A stretch of 64,000 nt of DNA from Endomychus coccineus. Lineage: Eukaryota > Arthropoda > Insecta > Coleoptera > Endomychidae. Of the stretch, positions 41,601 to 55,900 are shown one piece after another. Made by a program: the position numbers and the translations under genes. The notes beneath the pieces were generated by a model, which was not told where the DNA came from, did not search any database, and saw only the letters and a program-made list of their open reading frames with translations. The stretch covers positions 582,940-646,939 of the forward strand of contig CAUEHT010000005.1 in assembly GCA_958510875.1 (NCBI GenBank), in the 5' to 3' direction. The first letter of the stretch is position 1, and each line of letters starts with the position of its first letter.

Positions 41601-44600
41601 AAGGAAATTTCTAGAAACCATATATTAACTCTGTTTTGGAGATTATTTTGAATACGGGGTAGTTATCAGGGTAAATATTGATACACAAAATCTAAAATGT
41701 GGTAGGTAGACTTTCTCAGCTCGTTTTTAATATACAGTGAAAAGGAAATTTCTAGAAACCATATATTAACTCTGTTTTGGAGAATATTTTGAATACGGGG
41801 TAGTTAGCAGGGTAAATAGTGATACACAAAATCTGAAATGTGGTACGTAGACCTTCTCCGCTCGTTTTGAATATACAGTGAAAAGGAAATTTCCAGAATG
41901 TTATATTAACTCTAGTTTGGAGATTATTTTGGATACGGGAGTAGTTATCAGGATAAATATTGATACACAAAATCTGAAATGTGGTAGGTAGATTTTCTCA
42001 GCTCGTTTTGAATATACAGTGAGGAGGAAATTTCTAGAAACGATATTTTAACTCTGTTTAGGAGATTATTTTGAATACGGGGGTAGTTATCAGGGTAAAG
42101 ATTGATACACAAAATCTGAAATGTGGTAGGTAGATTTTCTCACCTCGTTTCGAATATACAGTGAGAAGGAAATTTCTAGAAACGATATTTTAACTCTGTT
42201 TTGGAGATTATTTTGAATACGGGGGTAGTTATCAGGGTAAATATTGATACACAAAATCTGAAATGAGGTAGGTAGGCTTTCTCAGCTCGTTTTCAATATA
42301 CAGTGAAAAGGAAATTTCTAGAAACCATATATTAACTCTGTTTTGGAGATTATTTTGAATACGGGGTAGTTATCAGGGTAAATATTGATACACAAAATCT
42401 AAAATGTGGTAGGTAGACTTTCTCAGCTCGTTTTTAATATACAGTGAAAAGGAAATTTCCAGAAACGTTATATTAACTCTGTTTTGGAGAATTTTGAATA
42501 CTGGGGTAGTTATCAGGGTAAATATTGATACACAAAATCTGAAATGTGGTAGGTAGATTTTCTCAGCTCGTTTTGAATATACAGTGAAAAGGAAATTGTT
42601 AGAAACGATATATTACATCTGTTTTGGAGATTATTTTGGATACGGGAGTAGTTATCGGGGTGAATAGTGATACACAAAATCTGAAATGTGGTAGGTAGAC
42701 CTTCTCTGCTCGTTTTGAATATACAGTGAAAAGGAAATTTCCAGAAAGTTATATTAACTCTAGTTTGGAGATTATTCTGAATACGGGGGTAGTTATCAGG
42801 GTAAATATTGATACACAAAATCTAAAATGTGGTAGGTAGACTTTCTCAGCTCGTTTTTAATATACAGTGAAAAGGAAATTTCCAGAAACGTTATATTAAC
42901 TCTGTTTTGGAGAATTTTGAATACTGGGGTAGTTATCAGGGTAAATATTGATACACAAAATCTGAAATGTGGTAGGTAGATTTTCTCAGCTCGTTTTGAA
43001 TATACAGTGAAAAGGAAATTTCCAGAAAGTTATATTAACTCTATTTTGGAGATTATTTTGAATACGGGGGTAGTTATCAGGGTAAATATTGATACACAAA
43101 ATCTGAAATGTTGTAGGTAGACTTTCTCAGCTCGTTTTGAATTTACAGTGAAAATGAAATTTCTAGAAACGATATATTAACTCTGTTTTGGAGATTATTT
43201 TGGATACGGGAGTAGTTATCGGGGTAAATAGTGATACACAAAATCTGAAATGAGGTAGGTAGACCTTCTCAGCTCGTTTTGAATATACAGTGAAAAGGAA
43301 ATTTCCAGAAAGTTATATTAACTCTATTTTGGAGATTATTTTGAATACGGGGGTAGTTATCAGGGTAAATATTGATACACAAAATCTGAAATGTTGTAGG
43401 TAGACTTTCGCAGCTCGTTTTTAATATACAGTGAAAATGAAATTTCCAGAATCGTTATATTAACTCTGTTTTGGAGATTATTTTGAATACGGGGGTAGTT
43501 ATCAGGGTAAATATTGATACACAAAATCTGAAATGAGATAGGTAGGCTTTCTCAGCTCGTTTTGAATAAACAGTGAGAAGGACATTTACAGAAACGTTAT
43601 ATTAACTCTGTTTTGGAGATTATTTTGAATACGGGGGTAGTTATCAGGGTAAATATTGATACACAAAATCTGAAATGAGATAGGTAGGCTTTCCCAACTC
43701 GTTTTGAATAAACAGTGAGAAGGAAATTTCCAGAAACGTTATAATAACTCTGTTTTGAAGATTATTTTGAATACGGGGGTATTTATCAGGGTAAATATTG
43801 ATACACAAAATCTGAATTGAGATAGGTAGGCTTTCTCAGCTCGTTTTGAATAAACAGTGAGAAGGAAATTTCCAGAAACGTTATATTTACTCTGTTTTGG
43901 AGATTATTTTGAATACGGGGGGTAGTTAGCAGGGTAAATATTGATACACAAAATCTGAAATGTGGTAGCTAGACTTTCTCAGCTCGTTTTGAATATACAG
44001 TGGGAAGGAAATTTCTAGAAACCATATATTAACTCTGTTTTGGAGATTATTTTGAACACGGGGGTAGTTATCAGGGTAAATATCGATACACAAAATCTGA
44101 AATGTGGTAGGTAGACTTTTTCAGCTCGTTTTGAATATACAGTTTAAAGAAAATTTCCAGAAAGTTATATTAACTCTGTTTTGGAGATTATGTTGAATAC
44201 GGGGGTAGTTATCAGGGTAAATATCGATACACAAAATCTGAAATGTAGTAGGTAGACTTTCTCAGCTCGTTTTTAATATACAGTGAAAAGGAAATTTCCA
44301 GAAACGTTATATTAACTCTGTTTTGGAGATTATTTTGAATACGGGGGTAGTTATCAGGGTAAATATCGATACACAAAATCTGAAATGTAGTAGCTAGACC
44401 TTCTCAGCTCTTTTTTAATATACAGTGAAAAGGAAATTTCCAGAAACGTTATATTAACTCTGTTTTGGAGATTATTTTGAATATGGGGGTAGTTATCAGG
44501 GTAAATATCGATACACAAAATCTGAAATGGAGTAGGTAGACTTCCTCAGCTCGTTTTTAATATACAGTGGAAAGGAAATTCCCAGAAACGTTATATCAAC

Positions 44601-47600
44601 TCTGTTTTGGAGATTATTTTGAATACGGGGGTAGTTATCAGGGTGAATATAGATACACAAAATCTGAAATGTAGTAGGTAGACTTTCTCAGTTCGTTTTG
44701 AATTTACAGTGGAAATGAAATTTCTAGAAACGATATATTAACTCTGTTTTGGAGATTATTTTGGATACGGGAGTAGTTATCGGGGTAAATAGTGATACAC
44801 AAAATCTGAAATGAGGTAGGTAGAATTTCTCAGCTCGTTTTTATAATACAGTGAAAAGGAAATTCCCAGAAGGTTACATTAACTCTATTTTGGAGATTAT
44901 TCTGAATACGGGGGTAGTTATCAGGGTAAATATTGATACACAAAATCTAAAATGTGGTAGGTAGAATTTCTCAGCTCGTTTTTAATATACAGTGAAAAGG
45001 AAATTTCCAGAAACGTTATATCAACTCTGTTTTGGAGATTATTTTGAATACTGGGGTAGTTATCAGGATAAATATTGATACACAAAATCTGAAATGTGGT
45101 AGGTAGACTTTCTCAGCTCGTTTTGAATATACAGTGAAAAGGAAATTTCTAGAAACGATATATTAAATCTGTTTTGGACATTATTTTGGATACGGGAGTA
45201 GTTATCGGGGTAAATAGTGATACACAAAATCTGAAATGAAGTAGGTAGACCTTCTCAGATCGTTTTTAATATACGTTGAAAAAGAAATTTCCAGAAAGTT
45301 ATATTAACTCTATTTTGGAGATTATTTTGAATACGGGGGTAGTTATCAGGGTAAATATTGATACACAGAATCTGAAATGTGGTAGGTAGAATTTCTCAGC
45401 TTGTTTTGAATATACAGTGAGAAGGAAATTTCTAGAAACGATATTTTAACTCTGTTTTGGAGATTATTTTGAATACGGGGGTAGTTAGCAGGGTAAATAT
45501 TGATACACAAAATCTGAAATGTGGTAGGTAGATTTTCTCAGTTCGTTTTGAATATACAGTGAGAAGGAAATTTCTAGAAACGATATTTTAACTCTGTTTT
45601 GGAGATTATTTTGGATACGGGAGTAGTTATCAGGGTAAATATTGATACACAAAATCTGAAATGTGGTAGGTAGGCCTTCTCAGCTCGTTTTGAATATTCA
45701 GTGAAAAGGAAATTTCTAGAAACCATATATTAACTCTGTTTTGGAGAATATTTTGAATACGGGGTAGTTAGCAGGGTAAATAGTGATACACAAAATCTGA
45801 AATGTGGTACGAGACCTTCTCTGCTCGTTTTGAATATACAGTGAAAAGGAAATTTCCAGAATGTTATATTAACTCTAGTTTGGAGATTATTTTGGATACG
45901 GGAGTAGTTATCAGGATAAATATTGATACACAAAATCTGAAATGTGGTAGGTAGATTTTCTCAGCTCGTTTTGAATATACAGTGAGGAGGAAATTTCTAG
46001 AAACGATATTTTAACTCTGTTTAGGAGATTATTTTGAATACGGGGGTAGTTATCAGGGTAAAGATTGATACACAAAATCTGAAATGTGGTAGGTAGATTT
46101 TCTCACCTCGTTTCGAATATACAGTGAGAAGGAAATTTCTAGAAACGATATTTTAACTCTGTTTTGGAGATTATTTTGAATACGGGGGTAGTTATCAGGG
46201 TAAATATTGATACACAAAATCTGAAATGAGGTAGGTAGGCTTTCTCAGCTCGTTTTCAATATACAGTGAAAAGGAAATTTCTAGAAACCATATATTAACT
46301 CTGTTTTGGAGATTATTTTGAATACGGGGTAGTTATCAGGGTAAATATTGATACACAAAATCTAAAATGTGGTAGGTAGACTTTCTCAGCTCGTTTTTAA
46401 TATACAGTGAAAAGGAAATTTCTAGAAACCATATATTAACTCTGTTTTGGAGAATATTTTGAATACGGGGTAGTTAGCAGGGTAAATAGTGATACACAAA
46501 ATCTGAAATGTGGTACGTAGACCTTCTCCGCTCGTTTTGAATATACAGTGAAAAGGAAATTTCCAGAATGTTATATTAACTCTAGTTTGGAGATTATTTT
46601 GGATACGGGAGTAGTTATCAGGATAAATATTGATACACAAAATCTGAAATGTGGTAGGTAGATTTTCTCAGCTCGTTTTGAATATACAGTGAGGAGGAAA
46701 TTTCTAGAAACGATATTTTAACTCTGTTTAGGAGATTATTTTGAATACGGGGGTAGTTATCAGGGTAAAGATTGATACACAAAATCTGAAATGTGGTAGG
46801 TAGATTTTCTCACCTCGTTTCGAATATACAGTGAGAAGGAAATTTCTAGAAACGATATTTTAACTCTGTTTTGGAGATTATTTTGAATACGGGGGTAGTT
46901 ATCAGGGTAAATATTGATACACAAAATCTGAAATGAGGTAGGTAGGCTTTCTCAGCTCGTTTTCAATATACAGTGAAAAGGAAATTTCTAGAAACCATAT
47001 ATTAACTCTGTTTTGGAGATTATTTTGAATACGGGGTAGTTATCAGGGTAAATATTGATACACAAAATCTAAAATGTGGTAGGTAGACTTTCTCAGCTCG
47101 TTTTTAATATACAGTGAAAAGGAAATTTCCAGAAACGTTATATTAACTCTGTTTTGGAGAATTTTGAATACTGGGGTAGTTATCAGGGTAAATATTGATA
47201 CACAAAATCTGAAATGTGGTAGGTAGATTTTCTCAGCTCGTTTTGAATATACAGTGAAAAGGAAATTGTTAGAAACGATATATTACATCTGTTTTGGAGA
47301 TTATTTTGGATACGGGAGTAGTTATCGGGGTGAATAGTGATACACAAAATCTGAAATGTGGTAGGTAGACCTTCTCTGCTCGTTTTGAATATACAGTGAA
47401 AAGGAAATTTCCAGAAAGTTATATTAACTCTAGTTTGGAGATTATTCTGAATACGGGGGTAGTTATCAGGGTAAATATTGATACACAAAATCTAAAATGT
47501 GGTAGGTAGACTTTCTCAGCTCGTTTTTAATATACAGTGAAAAGGAAATTTCCAGAAACGTTATATTAACTCTGTTTTGGAGAATTTTGAATACTGGGGT

Positions 47601-50600
47601 AGTTATCAGGGTAAATATTGATACACAAAATCTGAAATGTGGTAGGTAGATTTTCTCAGCTCGTTTTGAATATACAGTGAAAAGGAAATTTCCAGAAAGT
47701 TATATTAACTCTATTTTGGAGATTATTTTGAATACGGGGGTAGTTATCAGGGTAAATATTGATACACAAAATCTGAAATGTTGTAGGTAGACTTTCTCAG
47801 CTCGTTTTGAATTTACAGTGAAAATGAAATTTCTAGAAACGATATATTAACTCTGTTTTGGAGATTATTTTGGATACGGGAGTAGTTATCGGGGTAAATA
47901 GTGATACACAAAATCTGAAATGAGGTAGGTAGACCTTCTCAGCTCGTTTTGAATATACAGTGAAAAGGAAATTTCCAGAAAGTTATATTAACTCTATTTT
48001 GGAGATTATTTTGAATACGGGGGTAGTTATCAGGGTAAATATTGATACACAAAATCTGAAATGTTGTAGGTAGACTTTCGCAGCTCGTTTTTAATATACA
48101 GTGAAAATGAAATTTCCAGAATCGTTATATTAACTCTGTTTTGGAGATTATTTTGAATACGGGGGTAGTTATCAGGGTAAATATTGATACACAAAATCTG
48201 AAATGAGATAGGTAGGCTTTCTCAGCTCGTTTTGAATAAACAGTGAGAAGGACATTTACAGAAACGTTATATTAACTCTGTTTTGGAGATTATTTTGAAT
48301 ACGGGGGTAGTTATCAGGGTAAATATTGATACACAAAATCTGAAATGAGATAGGTAGGCTTTCCCAACTCGTTTTGAATAAACAGTGAGAAGGAAATTTC
48401 CAGAAACGTTATAATAACTCTGTTTTGAAGATTATTTTGAATACGGGGGTATTTATCAGGGTAAATATTGATACACAAAATCTGAATTGAGATAGGTAGG
48501 CTTTCTCAGCTCGTTTTGAATAAACAGTGAGAAGGAAATTTCCAGAAACGTTATATTTACTCTGTTTTGGAGATTATTTTGAATACGGGGGGTAGTTAGC
48601 AGGGTAAATATTGATACACAAAATCTGAAATGTGGTAGCTAGACTTTCTCAGCTCGTTTTGAATATACAGTGGGAAGGAAATTTCTAGAAACCATATATT
48701 AACTCTGTTTTGGAGATTATTTTGAACACGGGGGTAGTTATCAGGGTAAATATCGATACACAAAATCTGAAATGTGGTAGGTAGACTTTTTCAGCTCGTT
48801 TTGAATATACAGTTTAAAGAAAATTTCCAGAAAGTTATATTAACTCTGTTTTGGAGATTATGTTGAATACGGGGGTAGTTATCAGGGTAAATATCGATAC
48901 ACAAAATCTGAAATGTAGTAGGTAGACTTTCTCAGCTCGTTTTTAATATACAGTGAAAAGGAAATTTCCAGAAACGTTATATTAACTCTGTTTTGGAGAT
49001 TATTTTGAATACGGGGGTAGTTATCAGGGTAAATATCGATACACAAAATCTGAAATGTAGTAGCTAGACCTTCTCAGCTCTTTTTTAATATACAGTGAAA
49101 AGGAAATTTCCAGAAACGTTATATTAACTCTGTTTTGGAGATTATTTTGAATATGGGGGTAGTTATCAGGGTAAATATCGATACACAAAATCTGAAATGG
49201 AGTAGGTAGACTTCCTCAGCTCGTTTTTAATATACAGTGGAAAGGAAATTCCCAGAAACGTTATATCAACTCTGTTTTGGAGATTATTTTGAATACGGGG
49301 GTAGTTATCAGGGTGAATATAGATACACAAAATCTGAAATGTAGTAGGTAGACTTTCTCAGCTCGTTTTTAATATACAGTGAAAAGGAAATTTCCAGAAA
49401 CGTTATATTAACTCTGTTTTGGAGATTATTTTGAATACGGGGGTAGTTATCAGGGTAAATATCGATACACAAAATCTGAAATGTAGTAGGTAGAATTTCT
49501 CAGCTCGTTTTTAATATACAGTGGAAAGGAAATTTCCAGAAACGTTATATTAACTCTGTTTTGGAGATTATTTTGAATACGGGGGTAGTTATCAGGGTAA
49601 ATATCGATACAGAAAATCTGAAATGGAGTAGGTAGACTTTCTCAGCTCGTTTTTAATATACAGTGAAAAGGAAATTTCCAGAAACGTTATATTAACTCTG
49701 TTTTGGAGATTATTTTGAATACGGGGGTAGTTATTAGGGTAAATATAGATACACAAAATCTGAAATGTAGTAGGTAGACTTTCTCAGCTCGTTTTTAATA
49801 TACCGTGAAAAGGAAATTTCCAGAAACGTTATATTAACTCTGTTTTGGAGATTATTTTGAATGCGGGGGTAGTTATCAGGGTAAATATCGATACACAAAA
49901 TCTGAAATGTAGTAGGTAGACTTTCTCAGTTCGTTTTGAATTTACAGTGGAAATGAAATTTCTAGAAACGATATATTAACTCTGTTTTGGAGATTATTTT
50001 GGATACGGGAGTAGTTATCGGGGTAAATAGTGATACACAAAATCTGAAATGAGGTAGGTAGAATTTCTCAGCTCGTTTTTATAATACAGTGAAAAGGAAA
50101 TTCCCAGAAGGTTACATTAACTCTATTTTGGAGATTATTCTGAATACGGGGGTAGTTATCAGGGTAAATATTGATACACAAAATCTAAAATGTGGTAGGT
50201 AGAATTTCTCAGCTCGTTTTTAATATACAGTGAAAAGGAAATTTCCAGAAACGTTATATCAACTCTGTTTTGGAGATTATTTTGAATACTGGGGTAGTTA
50301 TCAGGATAAATATTGATACACAAAATCTGAAATGTGGTAGGTAGACTTTCTCAGCTCGTTTTGAATATACAGTGGAAAGGAAATTTCTAGAAACGATATA
50401 TTAAATCTGTTTTGGACATTATTTTGGATACGGGAGTAGTTATCGGGGTAAATAGTGATACACAAAATCTGAAATGAAGTAGGTAGACCTTCTCAGATCG
50501 TTTTTAATACACGTTGAAAAAGAAATTTCCAGAAAGTTATATTAACTCTATTTTGGAGATTATTTTGAATACGGGGGTAGTTATCAGGGTAAATATTGAT

Positions 50601-52760
50601 ACACAGAATCTGAAATGTGGTAGGTAGAATTTCTCAGCTTGTTTTGAATATACAGTGAGAAGGAAATTTCTAGAAACGATATTTTAACTCTGTTTTGGAG
50701 ATTATTTTGGATACGGGAGTAGTTATCAGGGTAAATATTGATACACAAAATCTGAAATGTGGTAGGTAGGCCTTCTCAGCTCGTTTTGAATATTCAGTGA
50801 AAAGGAAATTTCTAGAAACCATATATTAACTCTGTTTTGGAGAATATTTTGAATACGGGGTAGTTAGCAGGGTAAATAGTGATACACAAAATCTGAAATG
50901 TGGTACGTAGACCTTCTCTGCTCGTTTTGAATATACAGTGAAAAGGAAATTTCCAGAATGTTATATTAACTCTAGTTTGGAGATTATTTTGGATACGGGA
51001 GTAGTTTTCAGGATAAATATTGATACACAAAATCTGAAATGTGGTAGGTAGATTTTCTCAGCTCGTTTTGAATATACAGTGAGGAGGAAATTTCTAGAAA
51101 CGATATTTTAACTCTGTTTAGGAGATTATTTTGAATACGGGGGTAGTTATCAGGGTAAAGATTGATACACAAAATCTGAAATGTGGTAGGTAGATTTTCT
51201 CACCTCGTTTCGAATATACAGTGAGAAGGAAATTTCTAGAAACGATATTTTAACTCTGTTTTGGAGATTATTTTGAATACGGGGGTAGTTATCAGGGTAA
51301 ATATTGATACACAAAATCTGAAATGAGGTAGGTAGGCTTTCTCAGCTCGTTTTCAATATACAGTGAAAAGGAAATTTCTAGAAACCATATATTAACTCTG
51401 TTTTGGAGATTATTTTGAATACGGGGTAGTTATCAGGGTAAATATTGATACACAAAATCTAAAATGTGGTAGGTAGACTTTCTCTGCTCGTTTTTAATAT
51501 ACAGTGAAAAGGAAATTTCTAGAAACCATATATTAACTCTGTTTTGGAGAATATTTTGAATACGGGGTAGTTAGCAGGGTAAATAGTGATACACAAAATC
51601 TGAAATGTGGTACGTAGACCTTCTCCGCTCGTTTTGAATATACAGTGAAAAGGAAATTTCCAGAATGTTATATTAACTCTAGTTTGGAGATTATTTTGGA
51701 TACGGGAGTAGTTATCAGGATAAATATTGATACACAAAATCTGAAATGTGGTAGGTAGATTTTCTCAGCTCGTTTTGAATATACAGTGAGGAGGAAATTT
51801 CTAGAAACGATATTTTAACTCTGTTTAGGAGATTATTTTGAATACGGGGGTAGTTATCAGGGTAAAGATTGATACACAAAATCTGAAATGTGGTAGGTAG
51901 ATTTTCTCACCTCGTTTCGAATATACAGTGAGAAGGAAATTTCTAGAAACGATATTTTAACTCTGTTTTGGAGATCATTTTGAATACGGGGGTAGTTATC
52001 AGGGTAAATATTGATACACAAAATCTGAAATGAGGTAGGTAGGCTTTCTCAGCTCGTTTTCAATATACAGTGAAAAGGAAATTTCTAGAAACCATATATT
52101 AACTCTGTTTTGGAGATTATTTTGAATACGGGGTAGTTATCAGGGTAAATATTGATACACAAAATCTAAAATGTGGTAGGTAGACTTTCTCAGCTCGTTT
52201 TTAATATACAGTGAAAAGGAAATTTCCAGAAACGTTATATTAACTCTGTTTTGGAGAATTTTGAATACTGGGGTAGTTATCAGGGTAAATATTGATACAC
52301 AAAATCTGAAATGTGGTAGGTAGATTTTCTCAGCTCGTTTTGAATATACAGTGAAAAGGAAATTGTTAGAAACGATATATTACATCTGTTTTGGAGATTA
52401 TTTTGGATACGGGAGTAGTTATCGGGGTGAATAGTGATACACAAAATCTGAAATGTGGTAGGTAGACCTTCTCTGCTCGTTTTGAATATACAGTGAAAAG
52501 GAAATTTCCAGAAAGTTATATTAACTCTAGTTTGGAGATTATTCTGAATACGGGGGTAGTTATCAGGGTAAATATTGATACACAAAATCTAAAATGTGGT
52601 AGGTAGACTTTCTCAGCTCGTTTTTAATATACAGTGAAAAGGAAATTTCCAGAAACGTTATATTAACTCTGTTTTGGAGAATTTTGAATACTGGGGTAGT
52701 TATCAGGGTAAATATTGATACACAAAATCTGAAATGTGGTAGGTAGATTTTCTCAGCTCG
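37901..52760 (+). repeat. Higher-order repeat E, 37-mer of 5238 bp, three near-identical copies
   Basis: The marker GAATTTACAGTGAAAATG lies at 37901, 43139 and 47809; CAGTTCGTTTTGAATTTACAG lies near 40019, 44689 and 49927; AAATTGTTAGAAACG lies near 42593, 47263 and 52360. E1 (37901-43138) is a full 37-mer. E2 (43139-47808) is 4670 bp and lacks four TATCGATA-type monomers, with a hybrid join at about 44680. E3 (47809 to about 52760) has those four but lacks one monomer near 50690 (a TTAGCAGGG / CAGTTCG unit). Long stretches are base-for-base identical at these offsets, which implies recent amplification or an assembly effect. E1 overlaps the end of HOR D because D shares the same ancestral units. 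Confidence 0.85.
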
Positions 52761-52910
52761 TTTTGAATATACAGTGAAAAGGAAATTGTTAGAAACGATA
52801 TATTACATCTGTTTTGGAGATTATTTTGGATACGGGAGTAGTTATCGGGGTGAATAGTGATATACAAAATCTGAAATGAGGTAGGTAGACCTTCTCAGCT
52901 CGTTTTGAAT
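52360..52910 (+). repeat. Three-monomer duplication (423 bp) at the end of HOR E
   Basis: The AAATTGTTAGAAACGATATATTAC monomer, present once per E copy, occurs twice here at 52360 and 52783, an offset of 423 bp (3 x 141). Confidence 0.7.
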
Positions 52911-55900
52911 ATACAGTGAAAAGGAAATTTCCAGAAAGTTATATTAACTCTATTTTGGAGATTATTTTAAATACGGGGGTAGTTATCAGGGTAAATATTG
53001 ATACACAAAATCTGAAATGTTGTAGGTAGACTTTCTCAGCTCGTTTTTAATATACAGTGAGAAGGGAATTTCCAGAAACGTTATATTAACTCTGTTTTGG
53101 AGATTATTTTGAATACGGGGGTAGTTGTCAGGGTAAATATTGATACACAAAATCTGAAATGTGGTAGGTAGACTTTCTCAGCTCGTTTTGAATATACAGT
53201 GGAAATGAAATTTCTAGAAACGATATATTAACTCTGTTTTGGAGATTATTTTGGATACGGGAGTAGTTATCGGGGTAAATAGTGATACACAAAATCTGAA
53301 ATGAGGTAGGTAGACCTTCTCAGCTCGTTTTGAATATACAGTGAAAAGGAAATTTCCAGAAAGTTGTATTAACTCTATTTTGGAGATTATTTTGAATACG
53401 GGGGTAGTTATCAGGGTGAATATTGATACACAAAATCTGAAATGTTGTAGGTAGACTTTCGCAGCTCGTTTTTAATATACAGTGAAAATGAAATTTCCAG
53501 AATCGTTATATTAACTTTGTTTTGGAGATTATTTTGAATACGGGGGTAGTTATCAGGGTAAATATTGATACACAAAATCTGAAATGAGATAGGTAGGCTT
53601 TCTCAGCTCGTTTTGAATAAACAGTGAGAAGGACATTTACAGAAACGTTATATTAACTCTGTTTTGGAGATTATTTTGAATACGGGGGTAGTTATCAGGG
53701 TAAATATTGATACACAAAATCTGAAATGAGATAGGTAGGCTTTCTTAGCTCGTTTTGAATAAACAGTGAGAAGGAAATTCCCAGAAACGTTATAATAACT
53801 CTGTTTTGAAGATTATTTTGAATACGGGGGTATTTATCATGGTAAATGTTGATACACAGAATCTGAAATGAGATAGGTAGGCTTTCTCAGCTCGTTTTGA
53901 ATAAACAGTGAGAAAGAAATTTCCAGAAACGTTATGTTTACTCTGTTTTGGAGATTATTTTGAATACGGGGGTAGTTAGCAGGGTAAATATTGATACACA
54001 AAATCTGAAATGTGGTAGCTAGACTTTCTCAGCTCGTTTTGAATATACAGTGGAAAGGAAATTTCTAGAAACCATATATTAACTCTGTTTTGGAGATTAT
54101 TTTGAATACGGGGGTAGTTATCAGGGTAAATATCGATACACAAAATCTGAAATGTGGTAGATAGACTTTTTCAGCTCGTTTTGAATATACCGTTTAAAGA
54201 AAGTTTCCAGAAAGTTATATTAACTCTGTTTTGGAGATTATGTTGTATACGGGGTAGTTATCAGGGTAAATATCGATACACAAAATCTGAAATGTAGTAG
54301 GTAGACTTTCTCAGCTCGTTTTTAATATACAGTGAGAAGGAAATTTCCAGAAACGTTATATTAACTCTGTTTTAGAGATTATTTTGAATACGGGGGTAGT
54401 TATCAGGGTAAAGATTGATACACAAAATCTGAAATGTGGTAGGTAGATTTTTTCAGCTCGTTTTGAATATACAGTGAGAAGGAAATTTCTAGAAACGATA
54501 TTTTAACTCTGTTTTGGAGATTATTTTGAATACGGGTGTAGTTATCAGGGTAAAGATTGATACACAAAATCTGAAATGTGGTAGGTAGATTTTCTCAGCT
54601 AGTTTTGAATATACAGTGAGAAGGAAATTTCTAGAAACGATATTCTAACTCTGTTTTGGAGATTATTTTGAATACGGGGGTAGTTATCAGGGTAAAGATT
54701 GATACACAAAATCTGAAATGTGATAGGTAGATTTTCTCAGCTAGTTTTGAATATACAGTGAGAAGGAAATTTCTAGAAACGATATTTTAACTCTGTTTTG
54801 GAGATTATTTTGAATACGGGGGTAGTTATCAGGGTAAATATTGATACACAAAATCTGAAATGTGGTAGGTAGATTTTCTCAGCTCGTTTTGAATATACAG
54901 TGAGGAGGAAATTTCTAGAAACGATATTTTAACTCTGTTTTGGAGATTATTTTGGATACGGGAGTAGTTATCAGGGTAAATATTGATACACAAAATCTGA
55001 AATGTGGTAGGTAGATTTTCTCAGCTCGTTTTGAATATACAGTGAGAAGGAAATTTCTAGAAACGATATTTTAACTCTGTTTTGGAGATTATTTTGAATA
55101 CGGGGGTAGTTATCAGGGTAAAGATTGATACACAAAATCTGAAATGTGGTAGGTAGATTTTCTCAGCTAGTTTTGAATATACAGTGAGAAGGAAATTTCT
55201 AGAAACGATATTTTAACTCTGTTTTGGAGATTATTTTGAATACGGGGGTAGTTATCAGGGTAAATATTGATACACAAAATCTGAAATGAGATAGGTAGGC
55301 CTTCTCAGCTCGTTTTGAATATACAGTGAAAAGGAAATTTCTAGAAACCATATATTAACTCTGTTTTGGAGAATATTTTGAATACGGGGTAGTTAGCAGG
55401 GTAAATAGTGATACACAAAATCTGAAATGTGGTAGGTAGACCTTCTCTGCTCGTTTTGAATATACAGTGAAAAGGAAATTTCCAGAAAGTTATATTAACT
55501 CTAGTTTGGAAATTATTTTGGATACGGGAATAGTTATCAGGGTAAATATTGATACACAAAATCTGAAATGTGGTAGGTAGATTTTCTCAGCTCGTTTTGA
55601 ATATACAGTGAGGAGGAAATATCTAGAAACGATATTTTAACTCTGTTTTGGAGATTATTTTGAATACGGGGGTAGTTATCAGGGTAAAGATTGATACACA
55701 AAATCTGAAATGTGGCAGGTAGATTTTCTCACCTCGTTTTGAATATACAGTGAGAAGGAAATTTCTAGAAACGATATTTTAACTCTGTTTTGGAGATTAT
55801 TTTGAATACGGGGGTAGTTATCAGGGTAAATATTGATACACAAAATCTGAAATGAGGTAGGTAGGCTTTCTCAGCTCGTTTTCAATATACAGTGGAAAGG

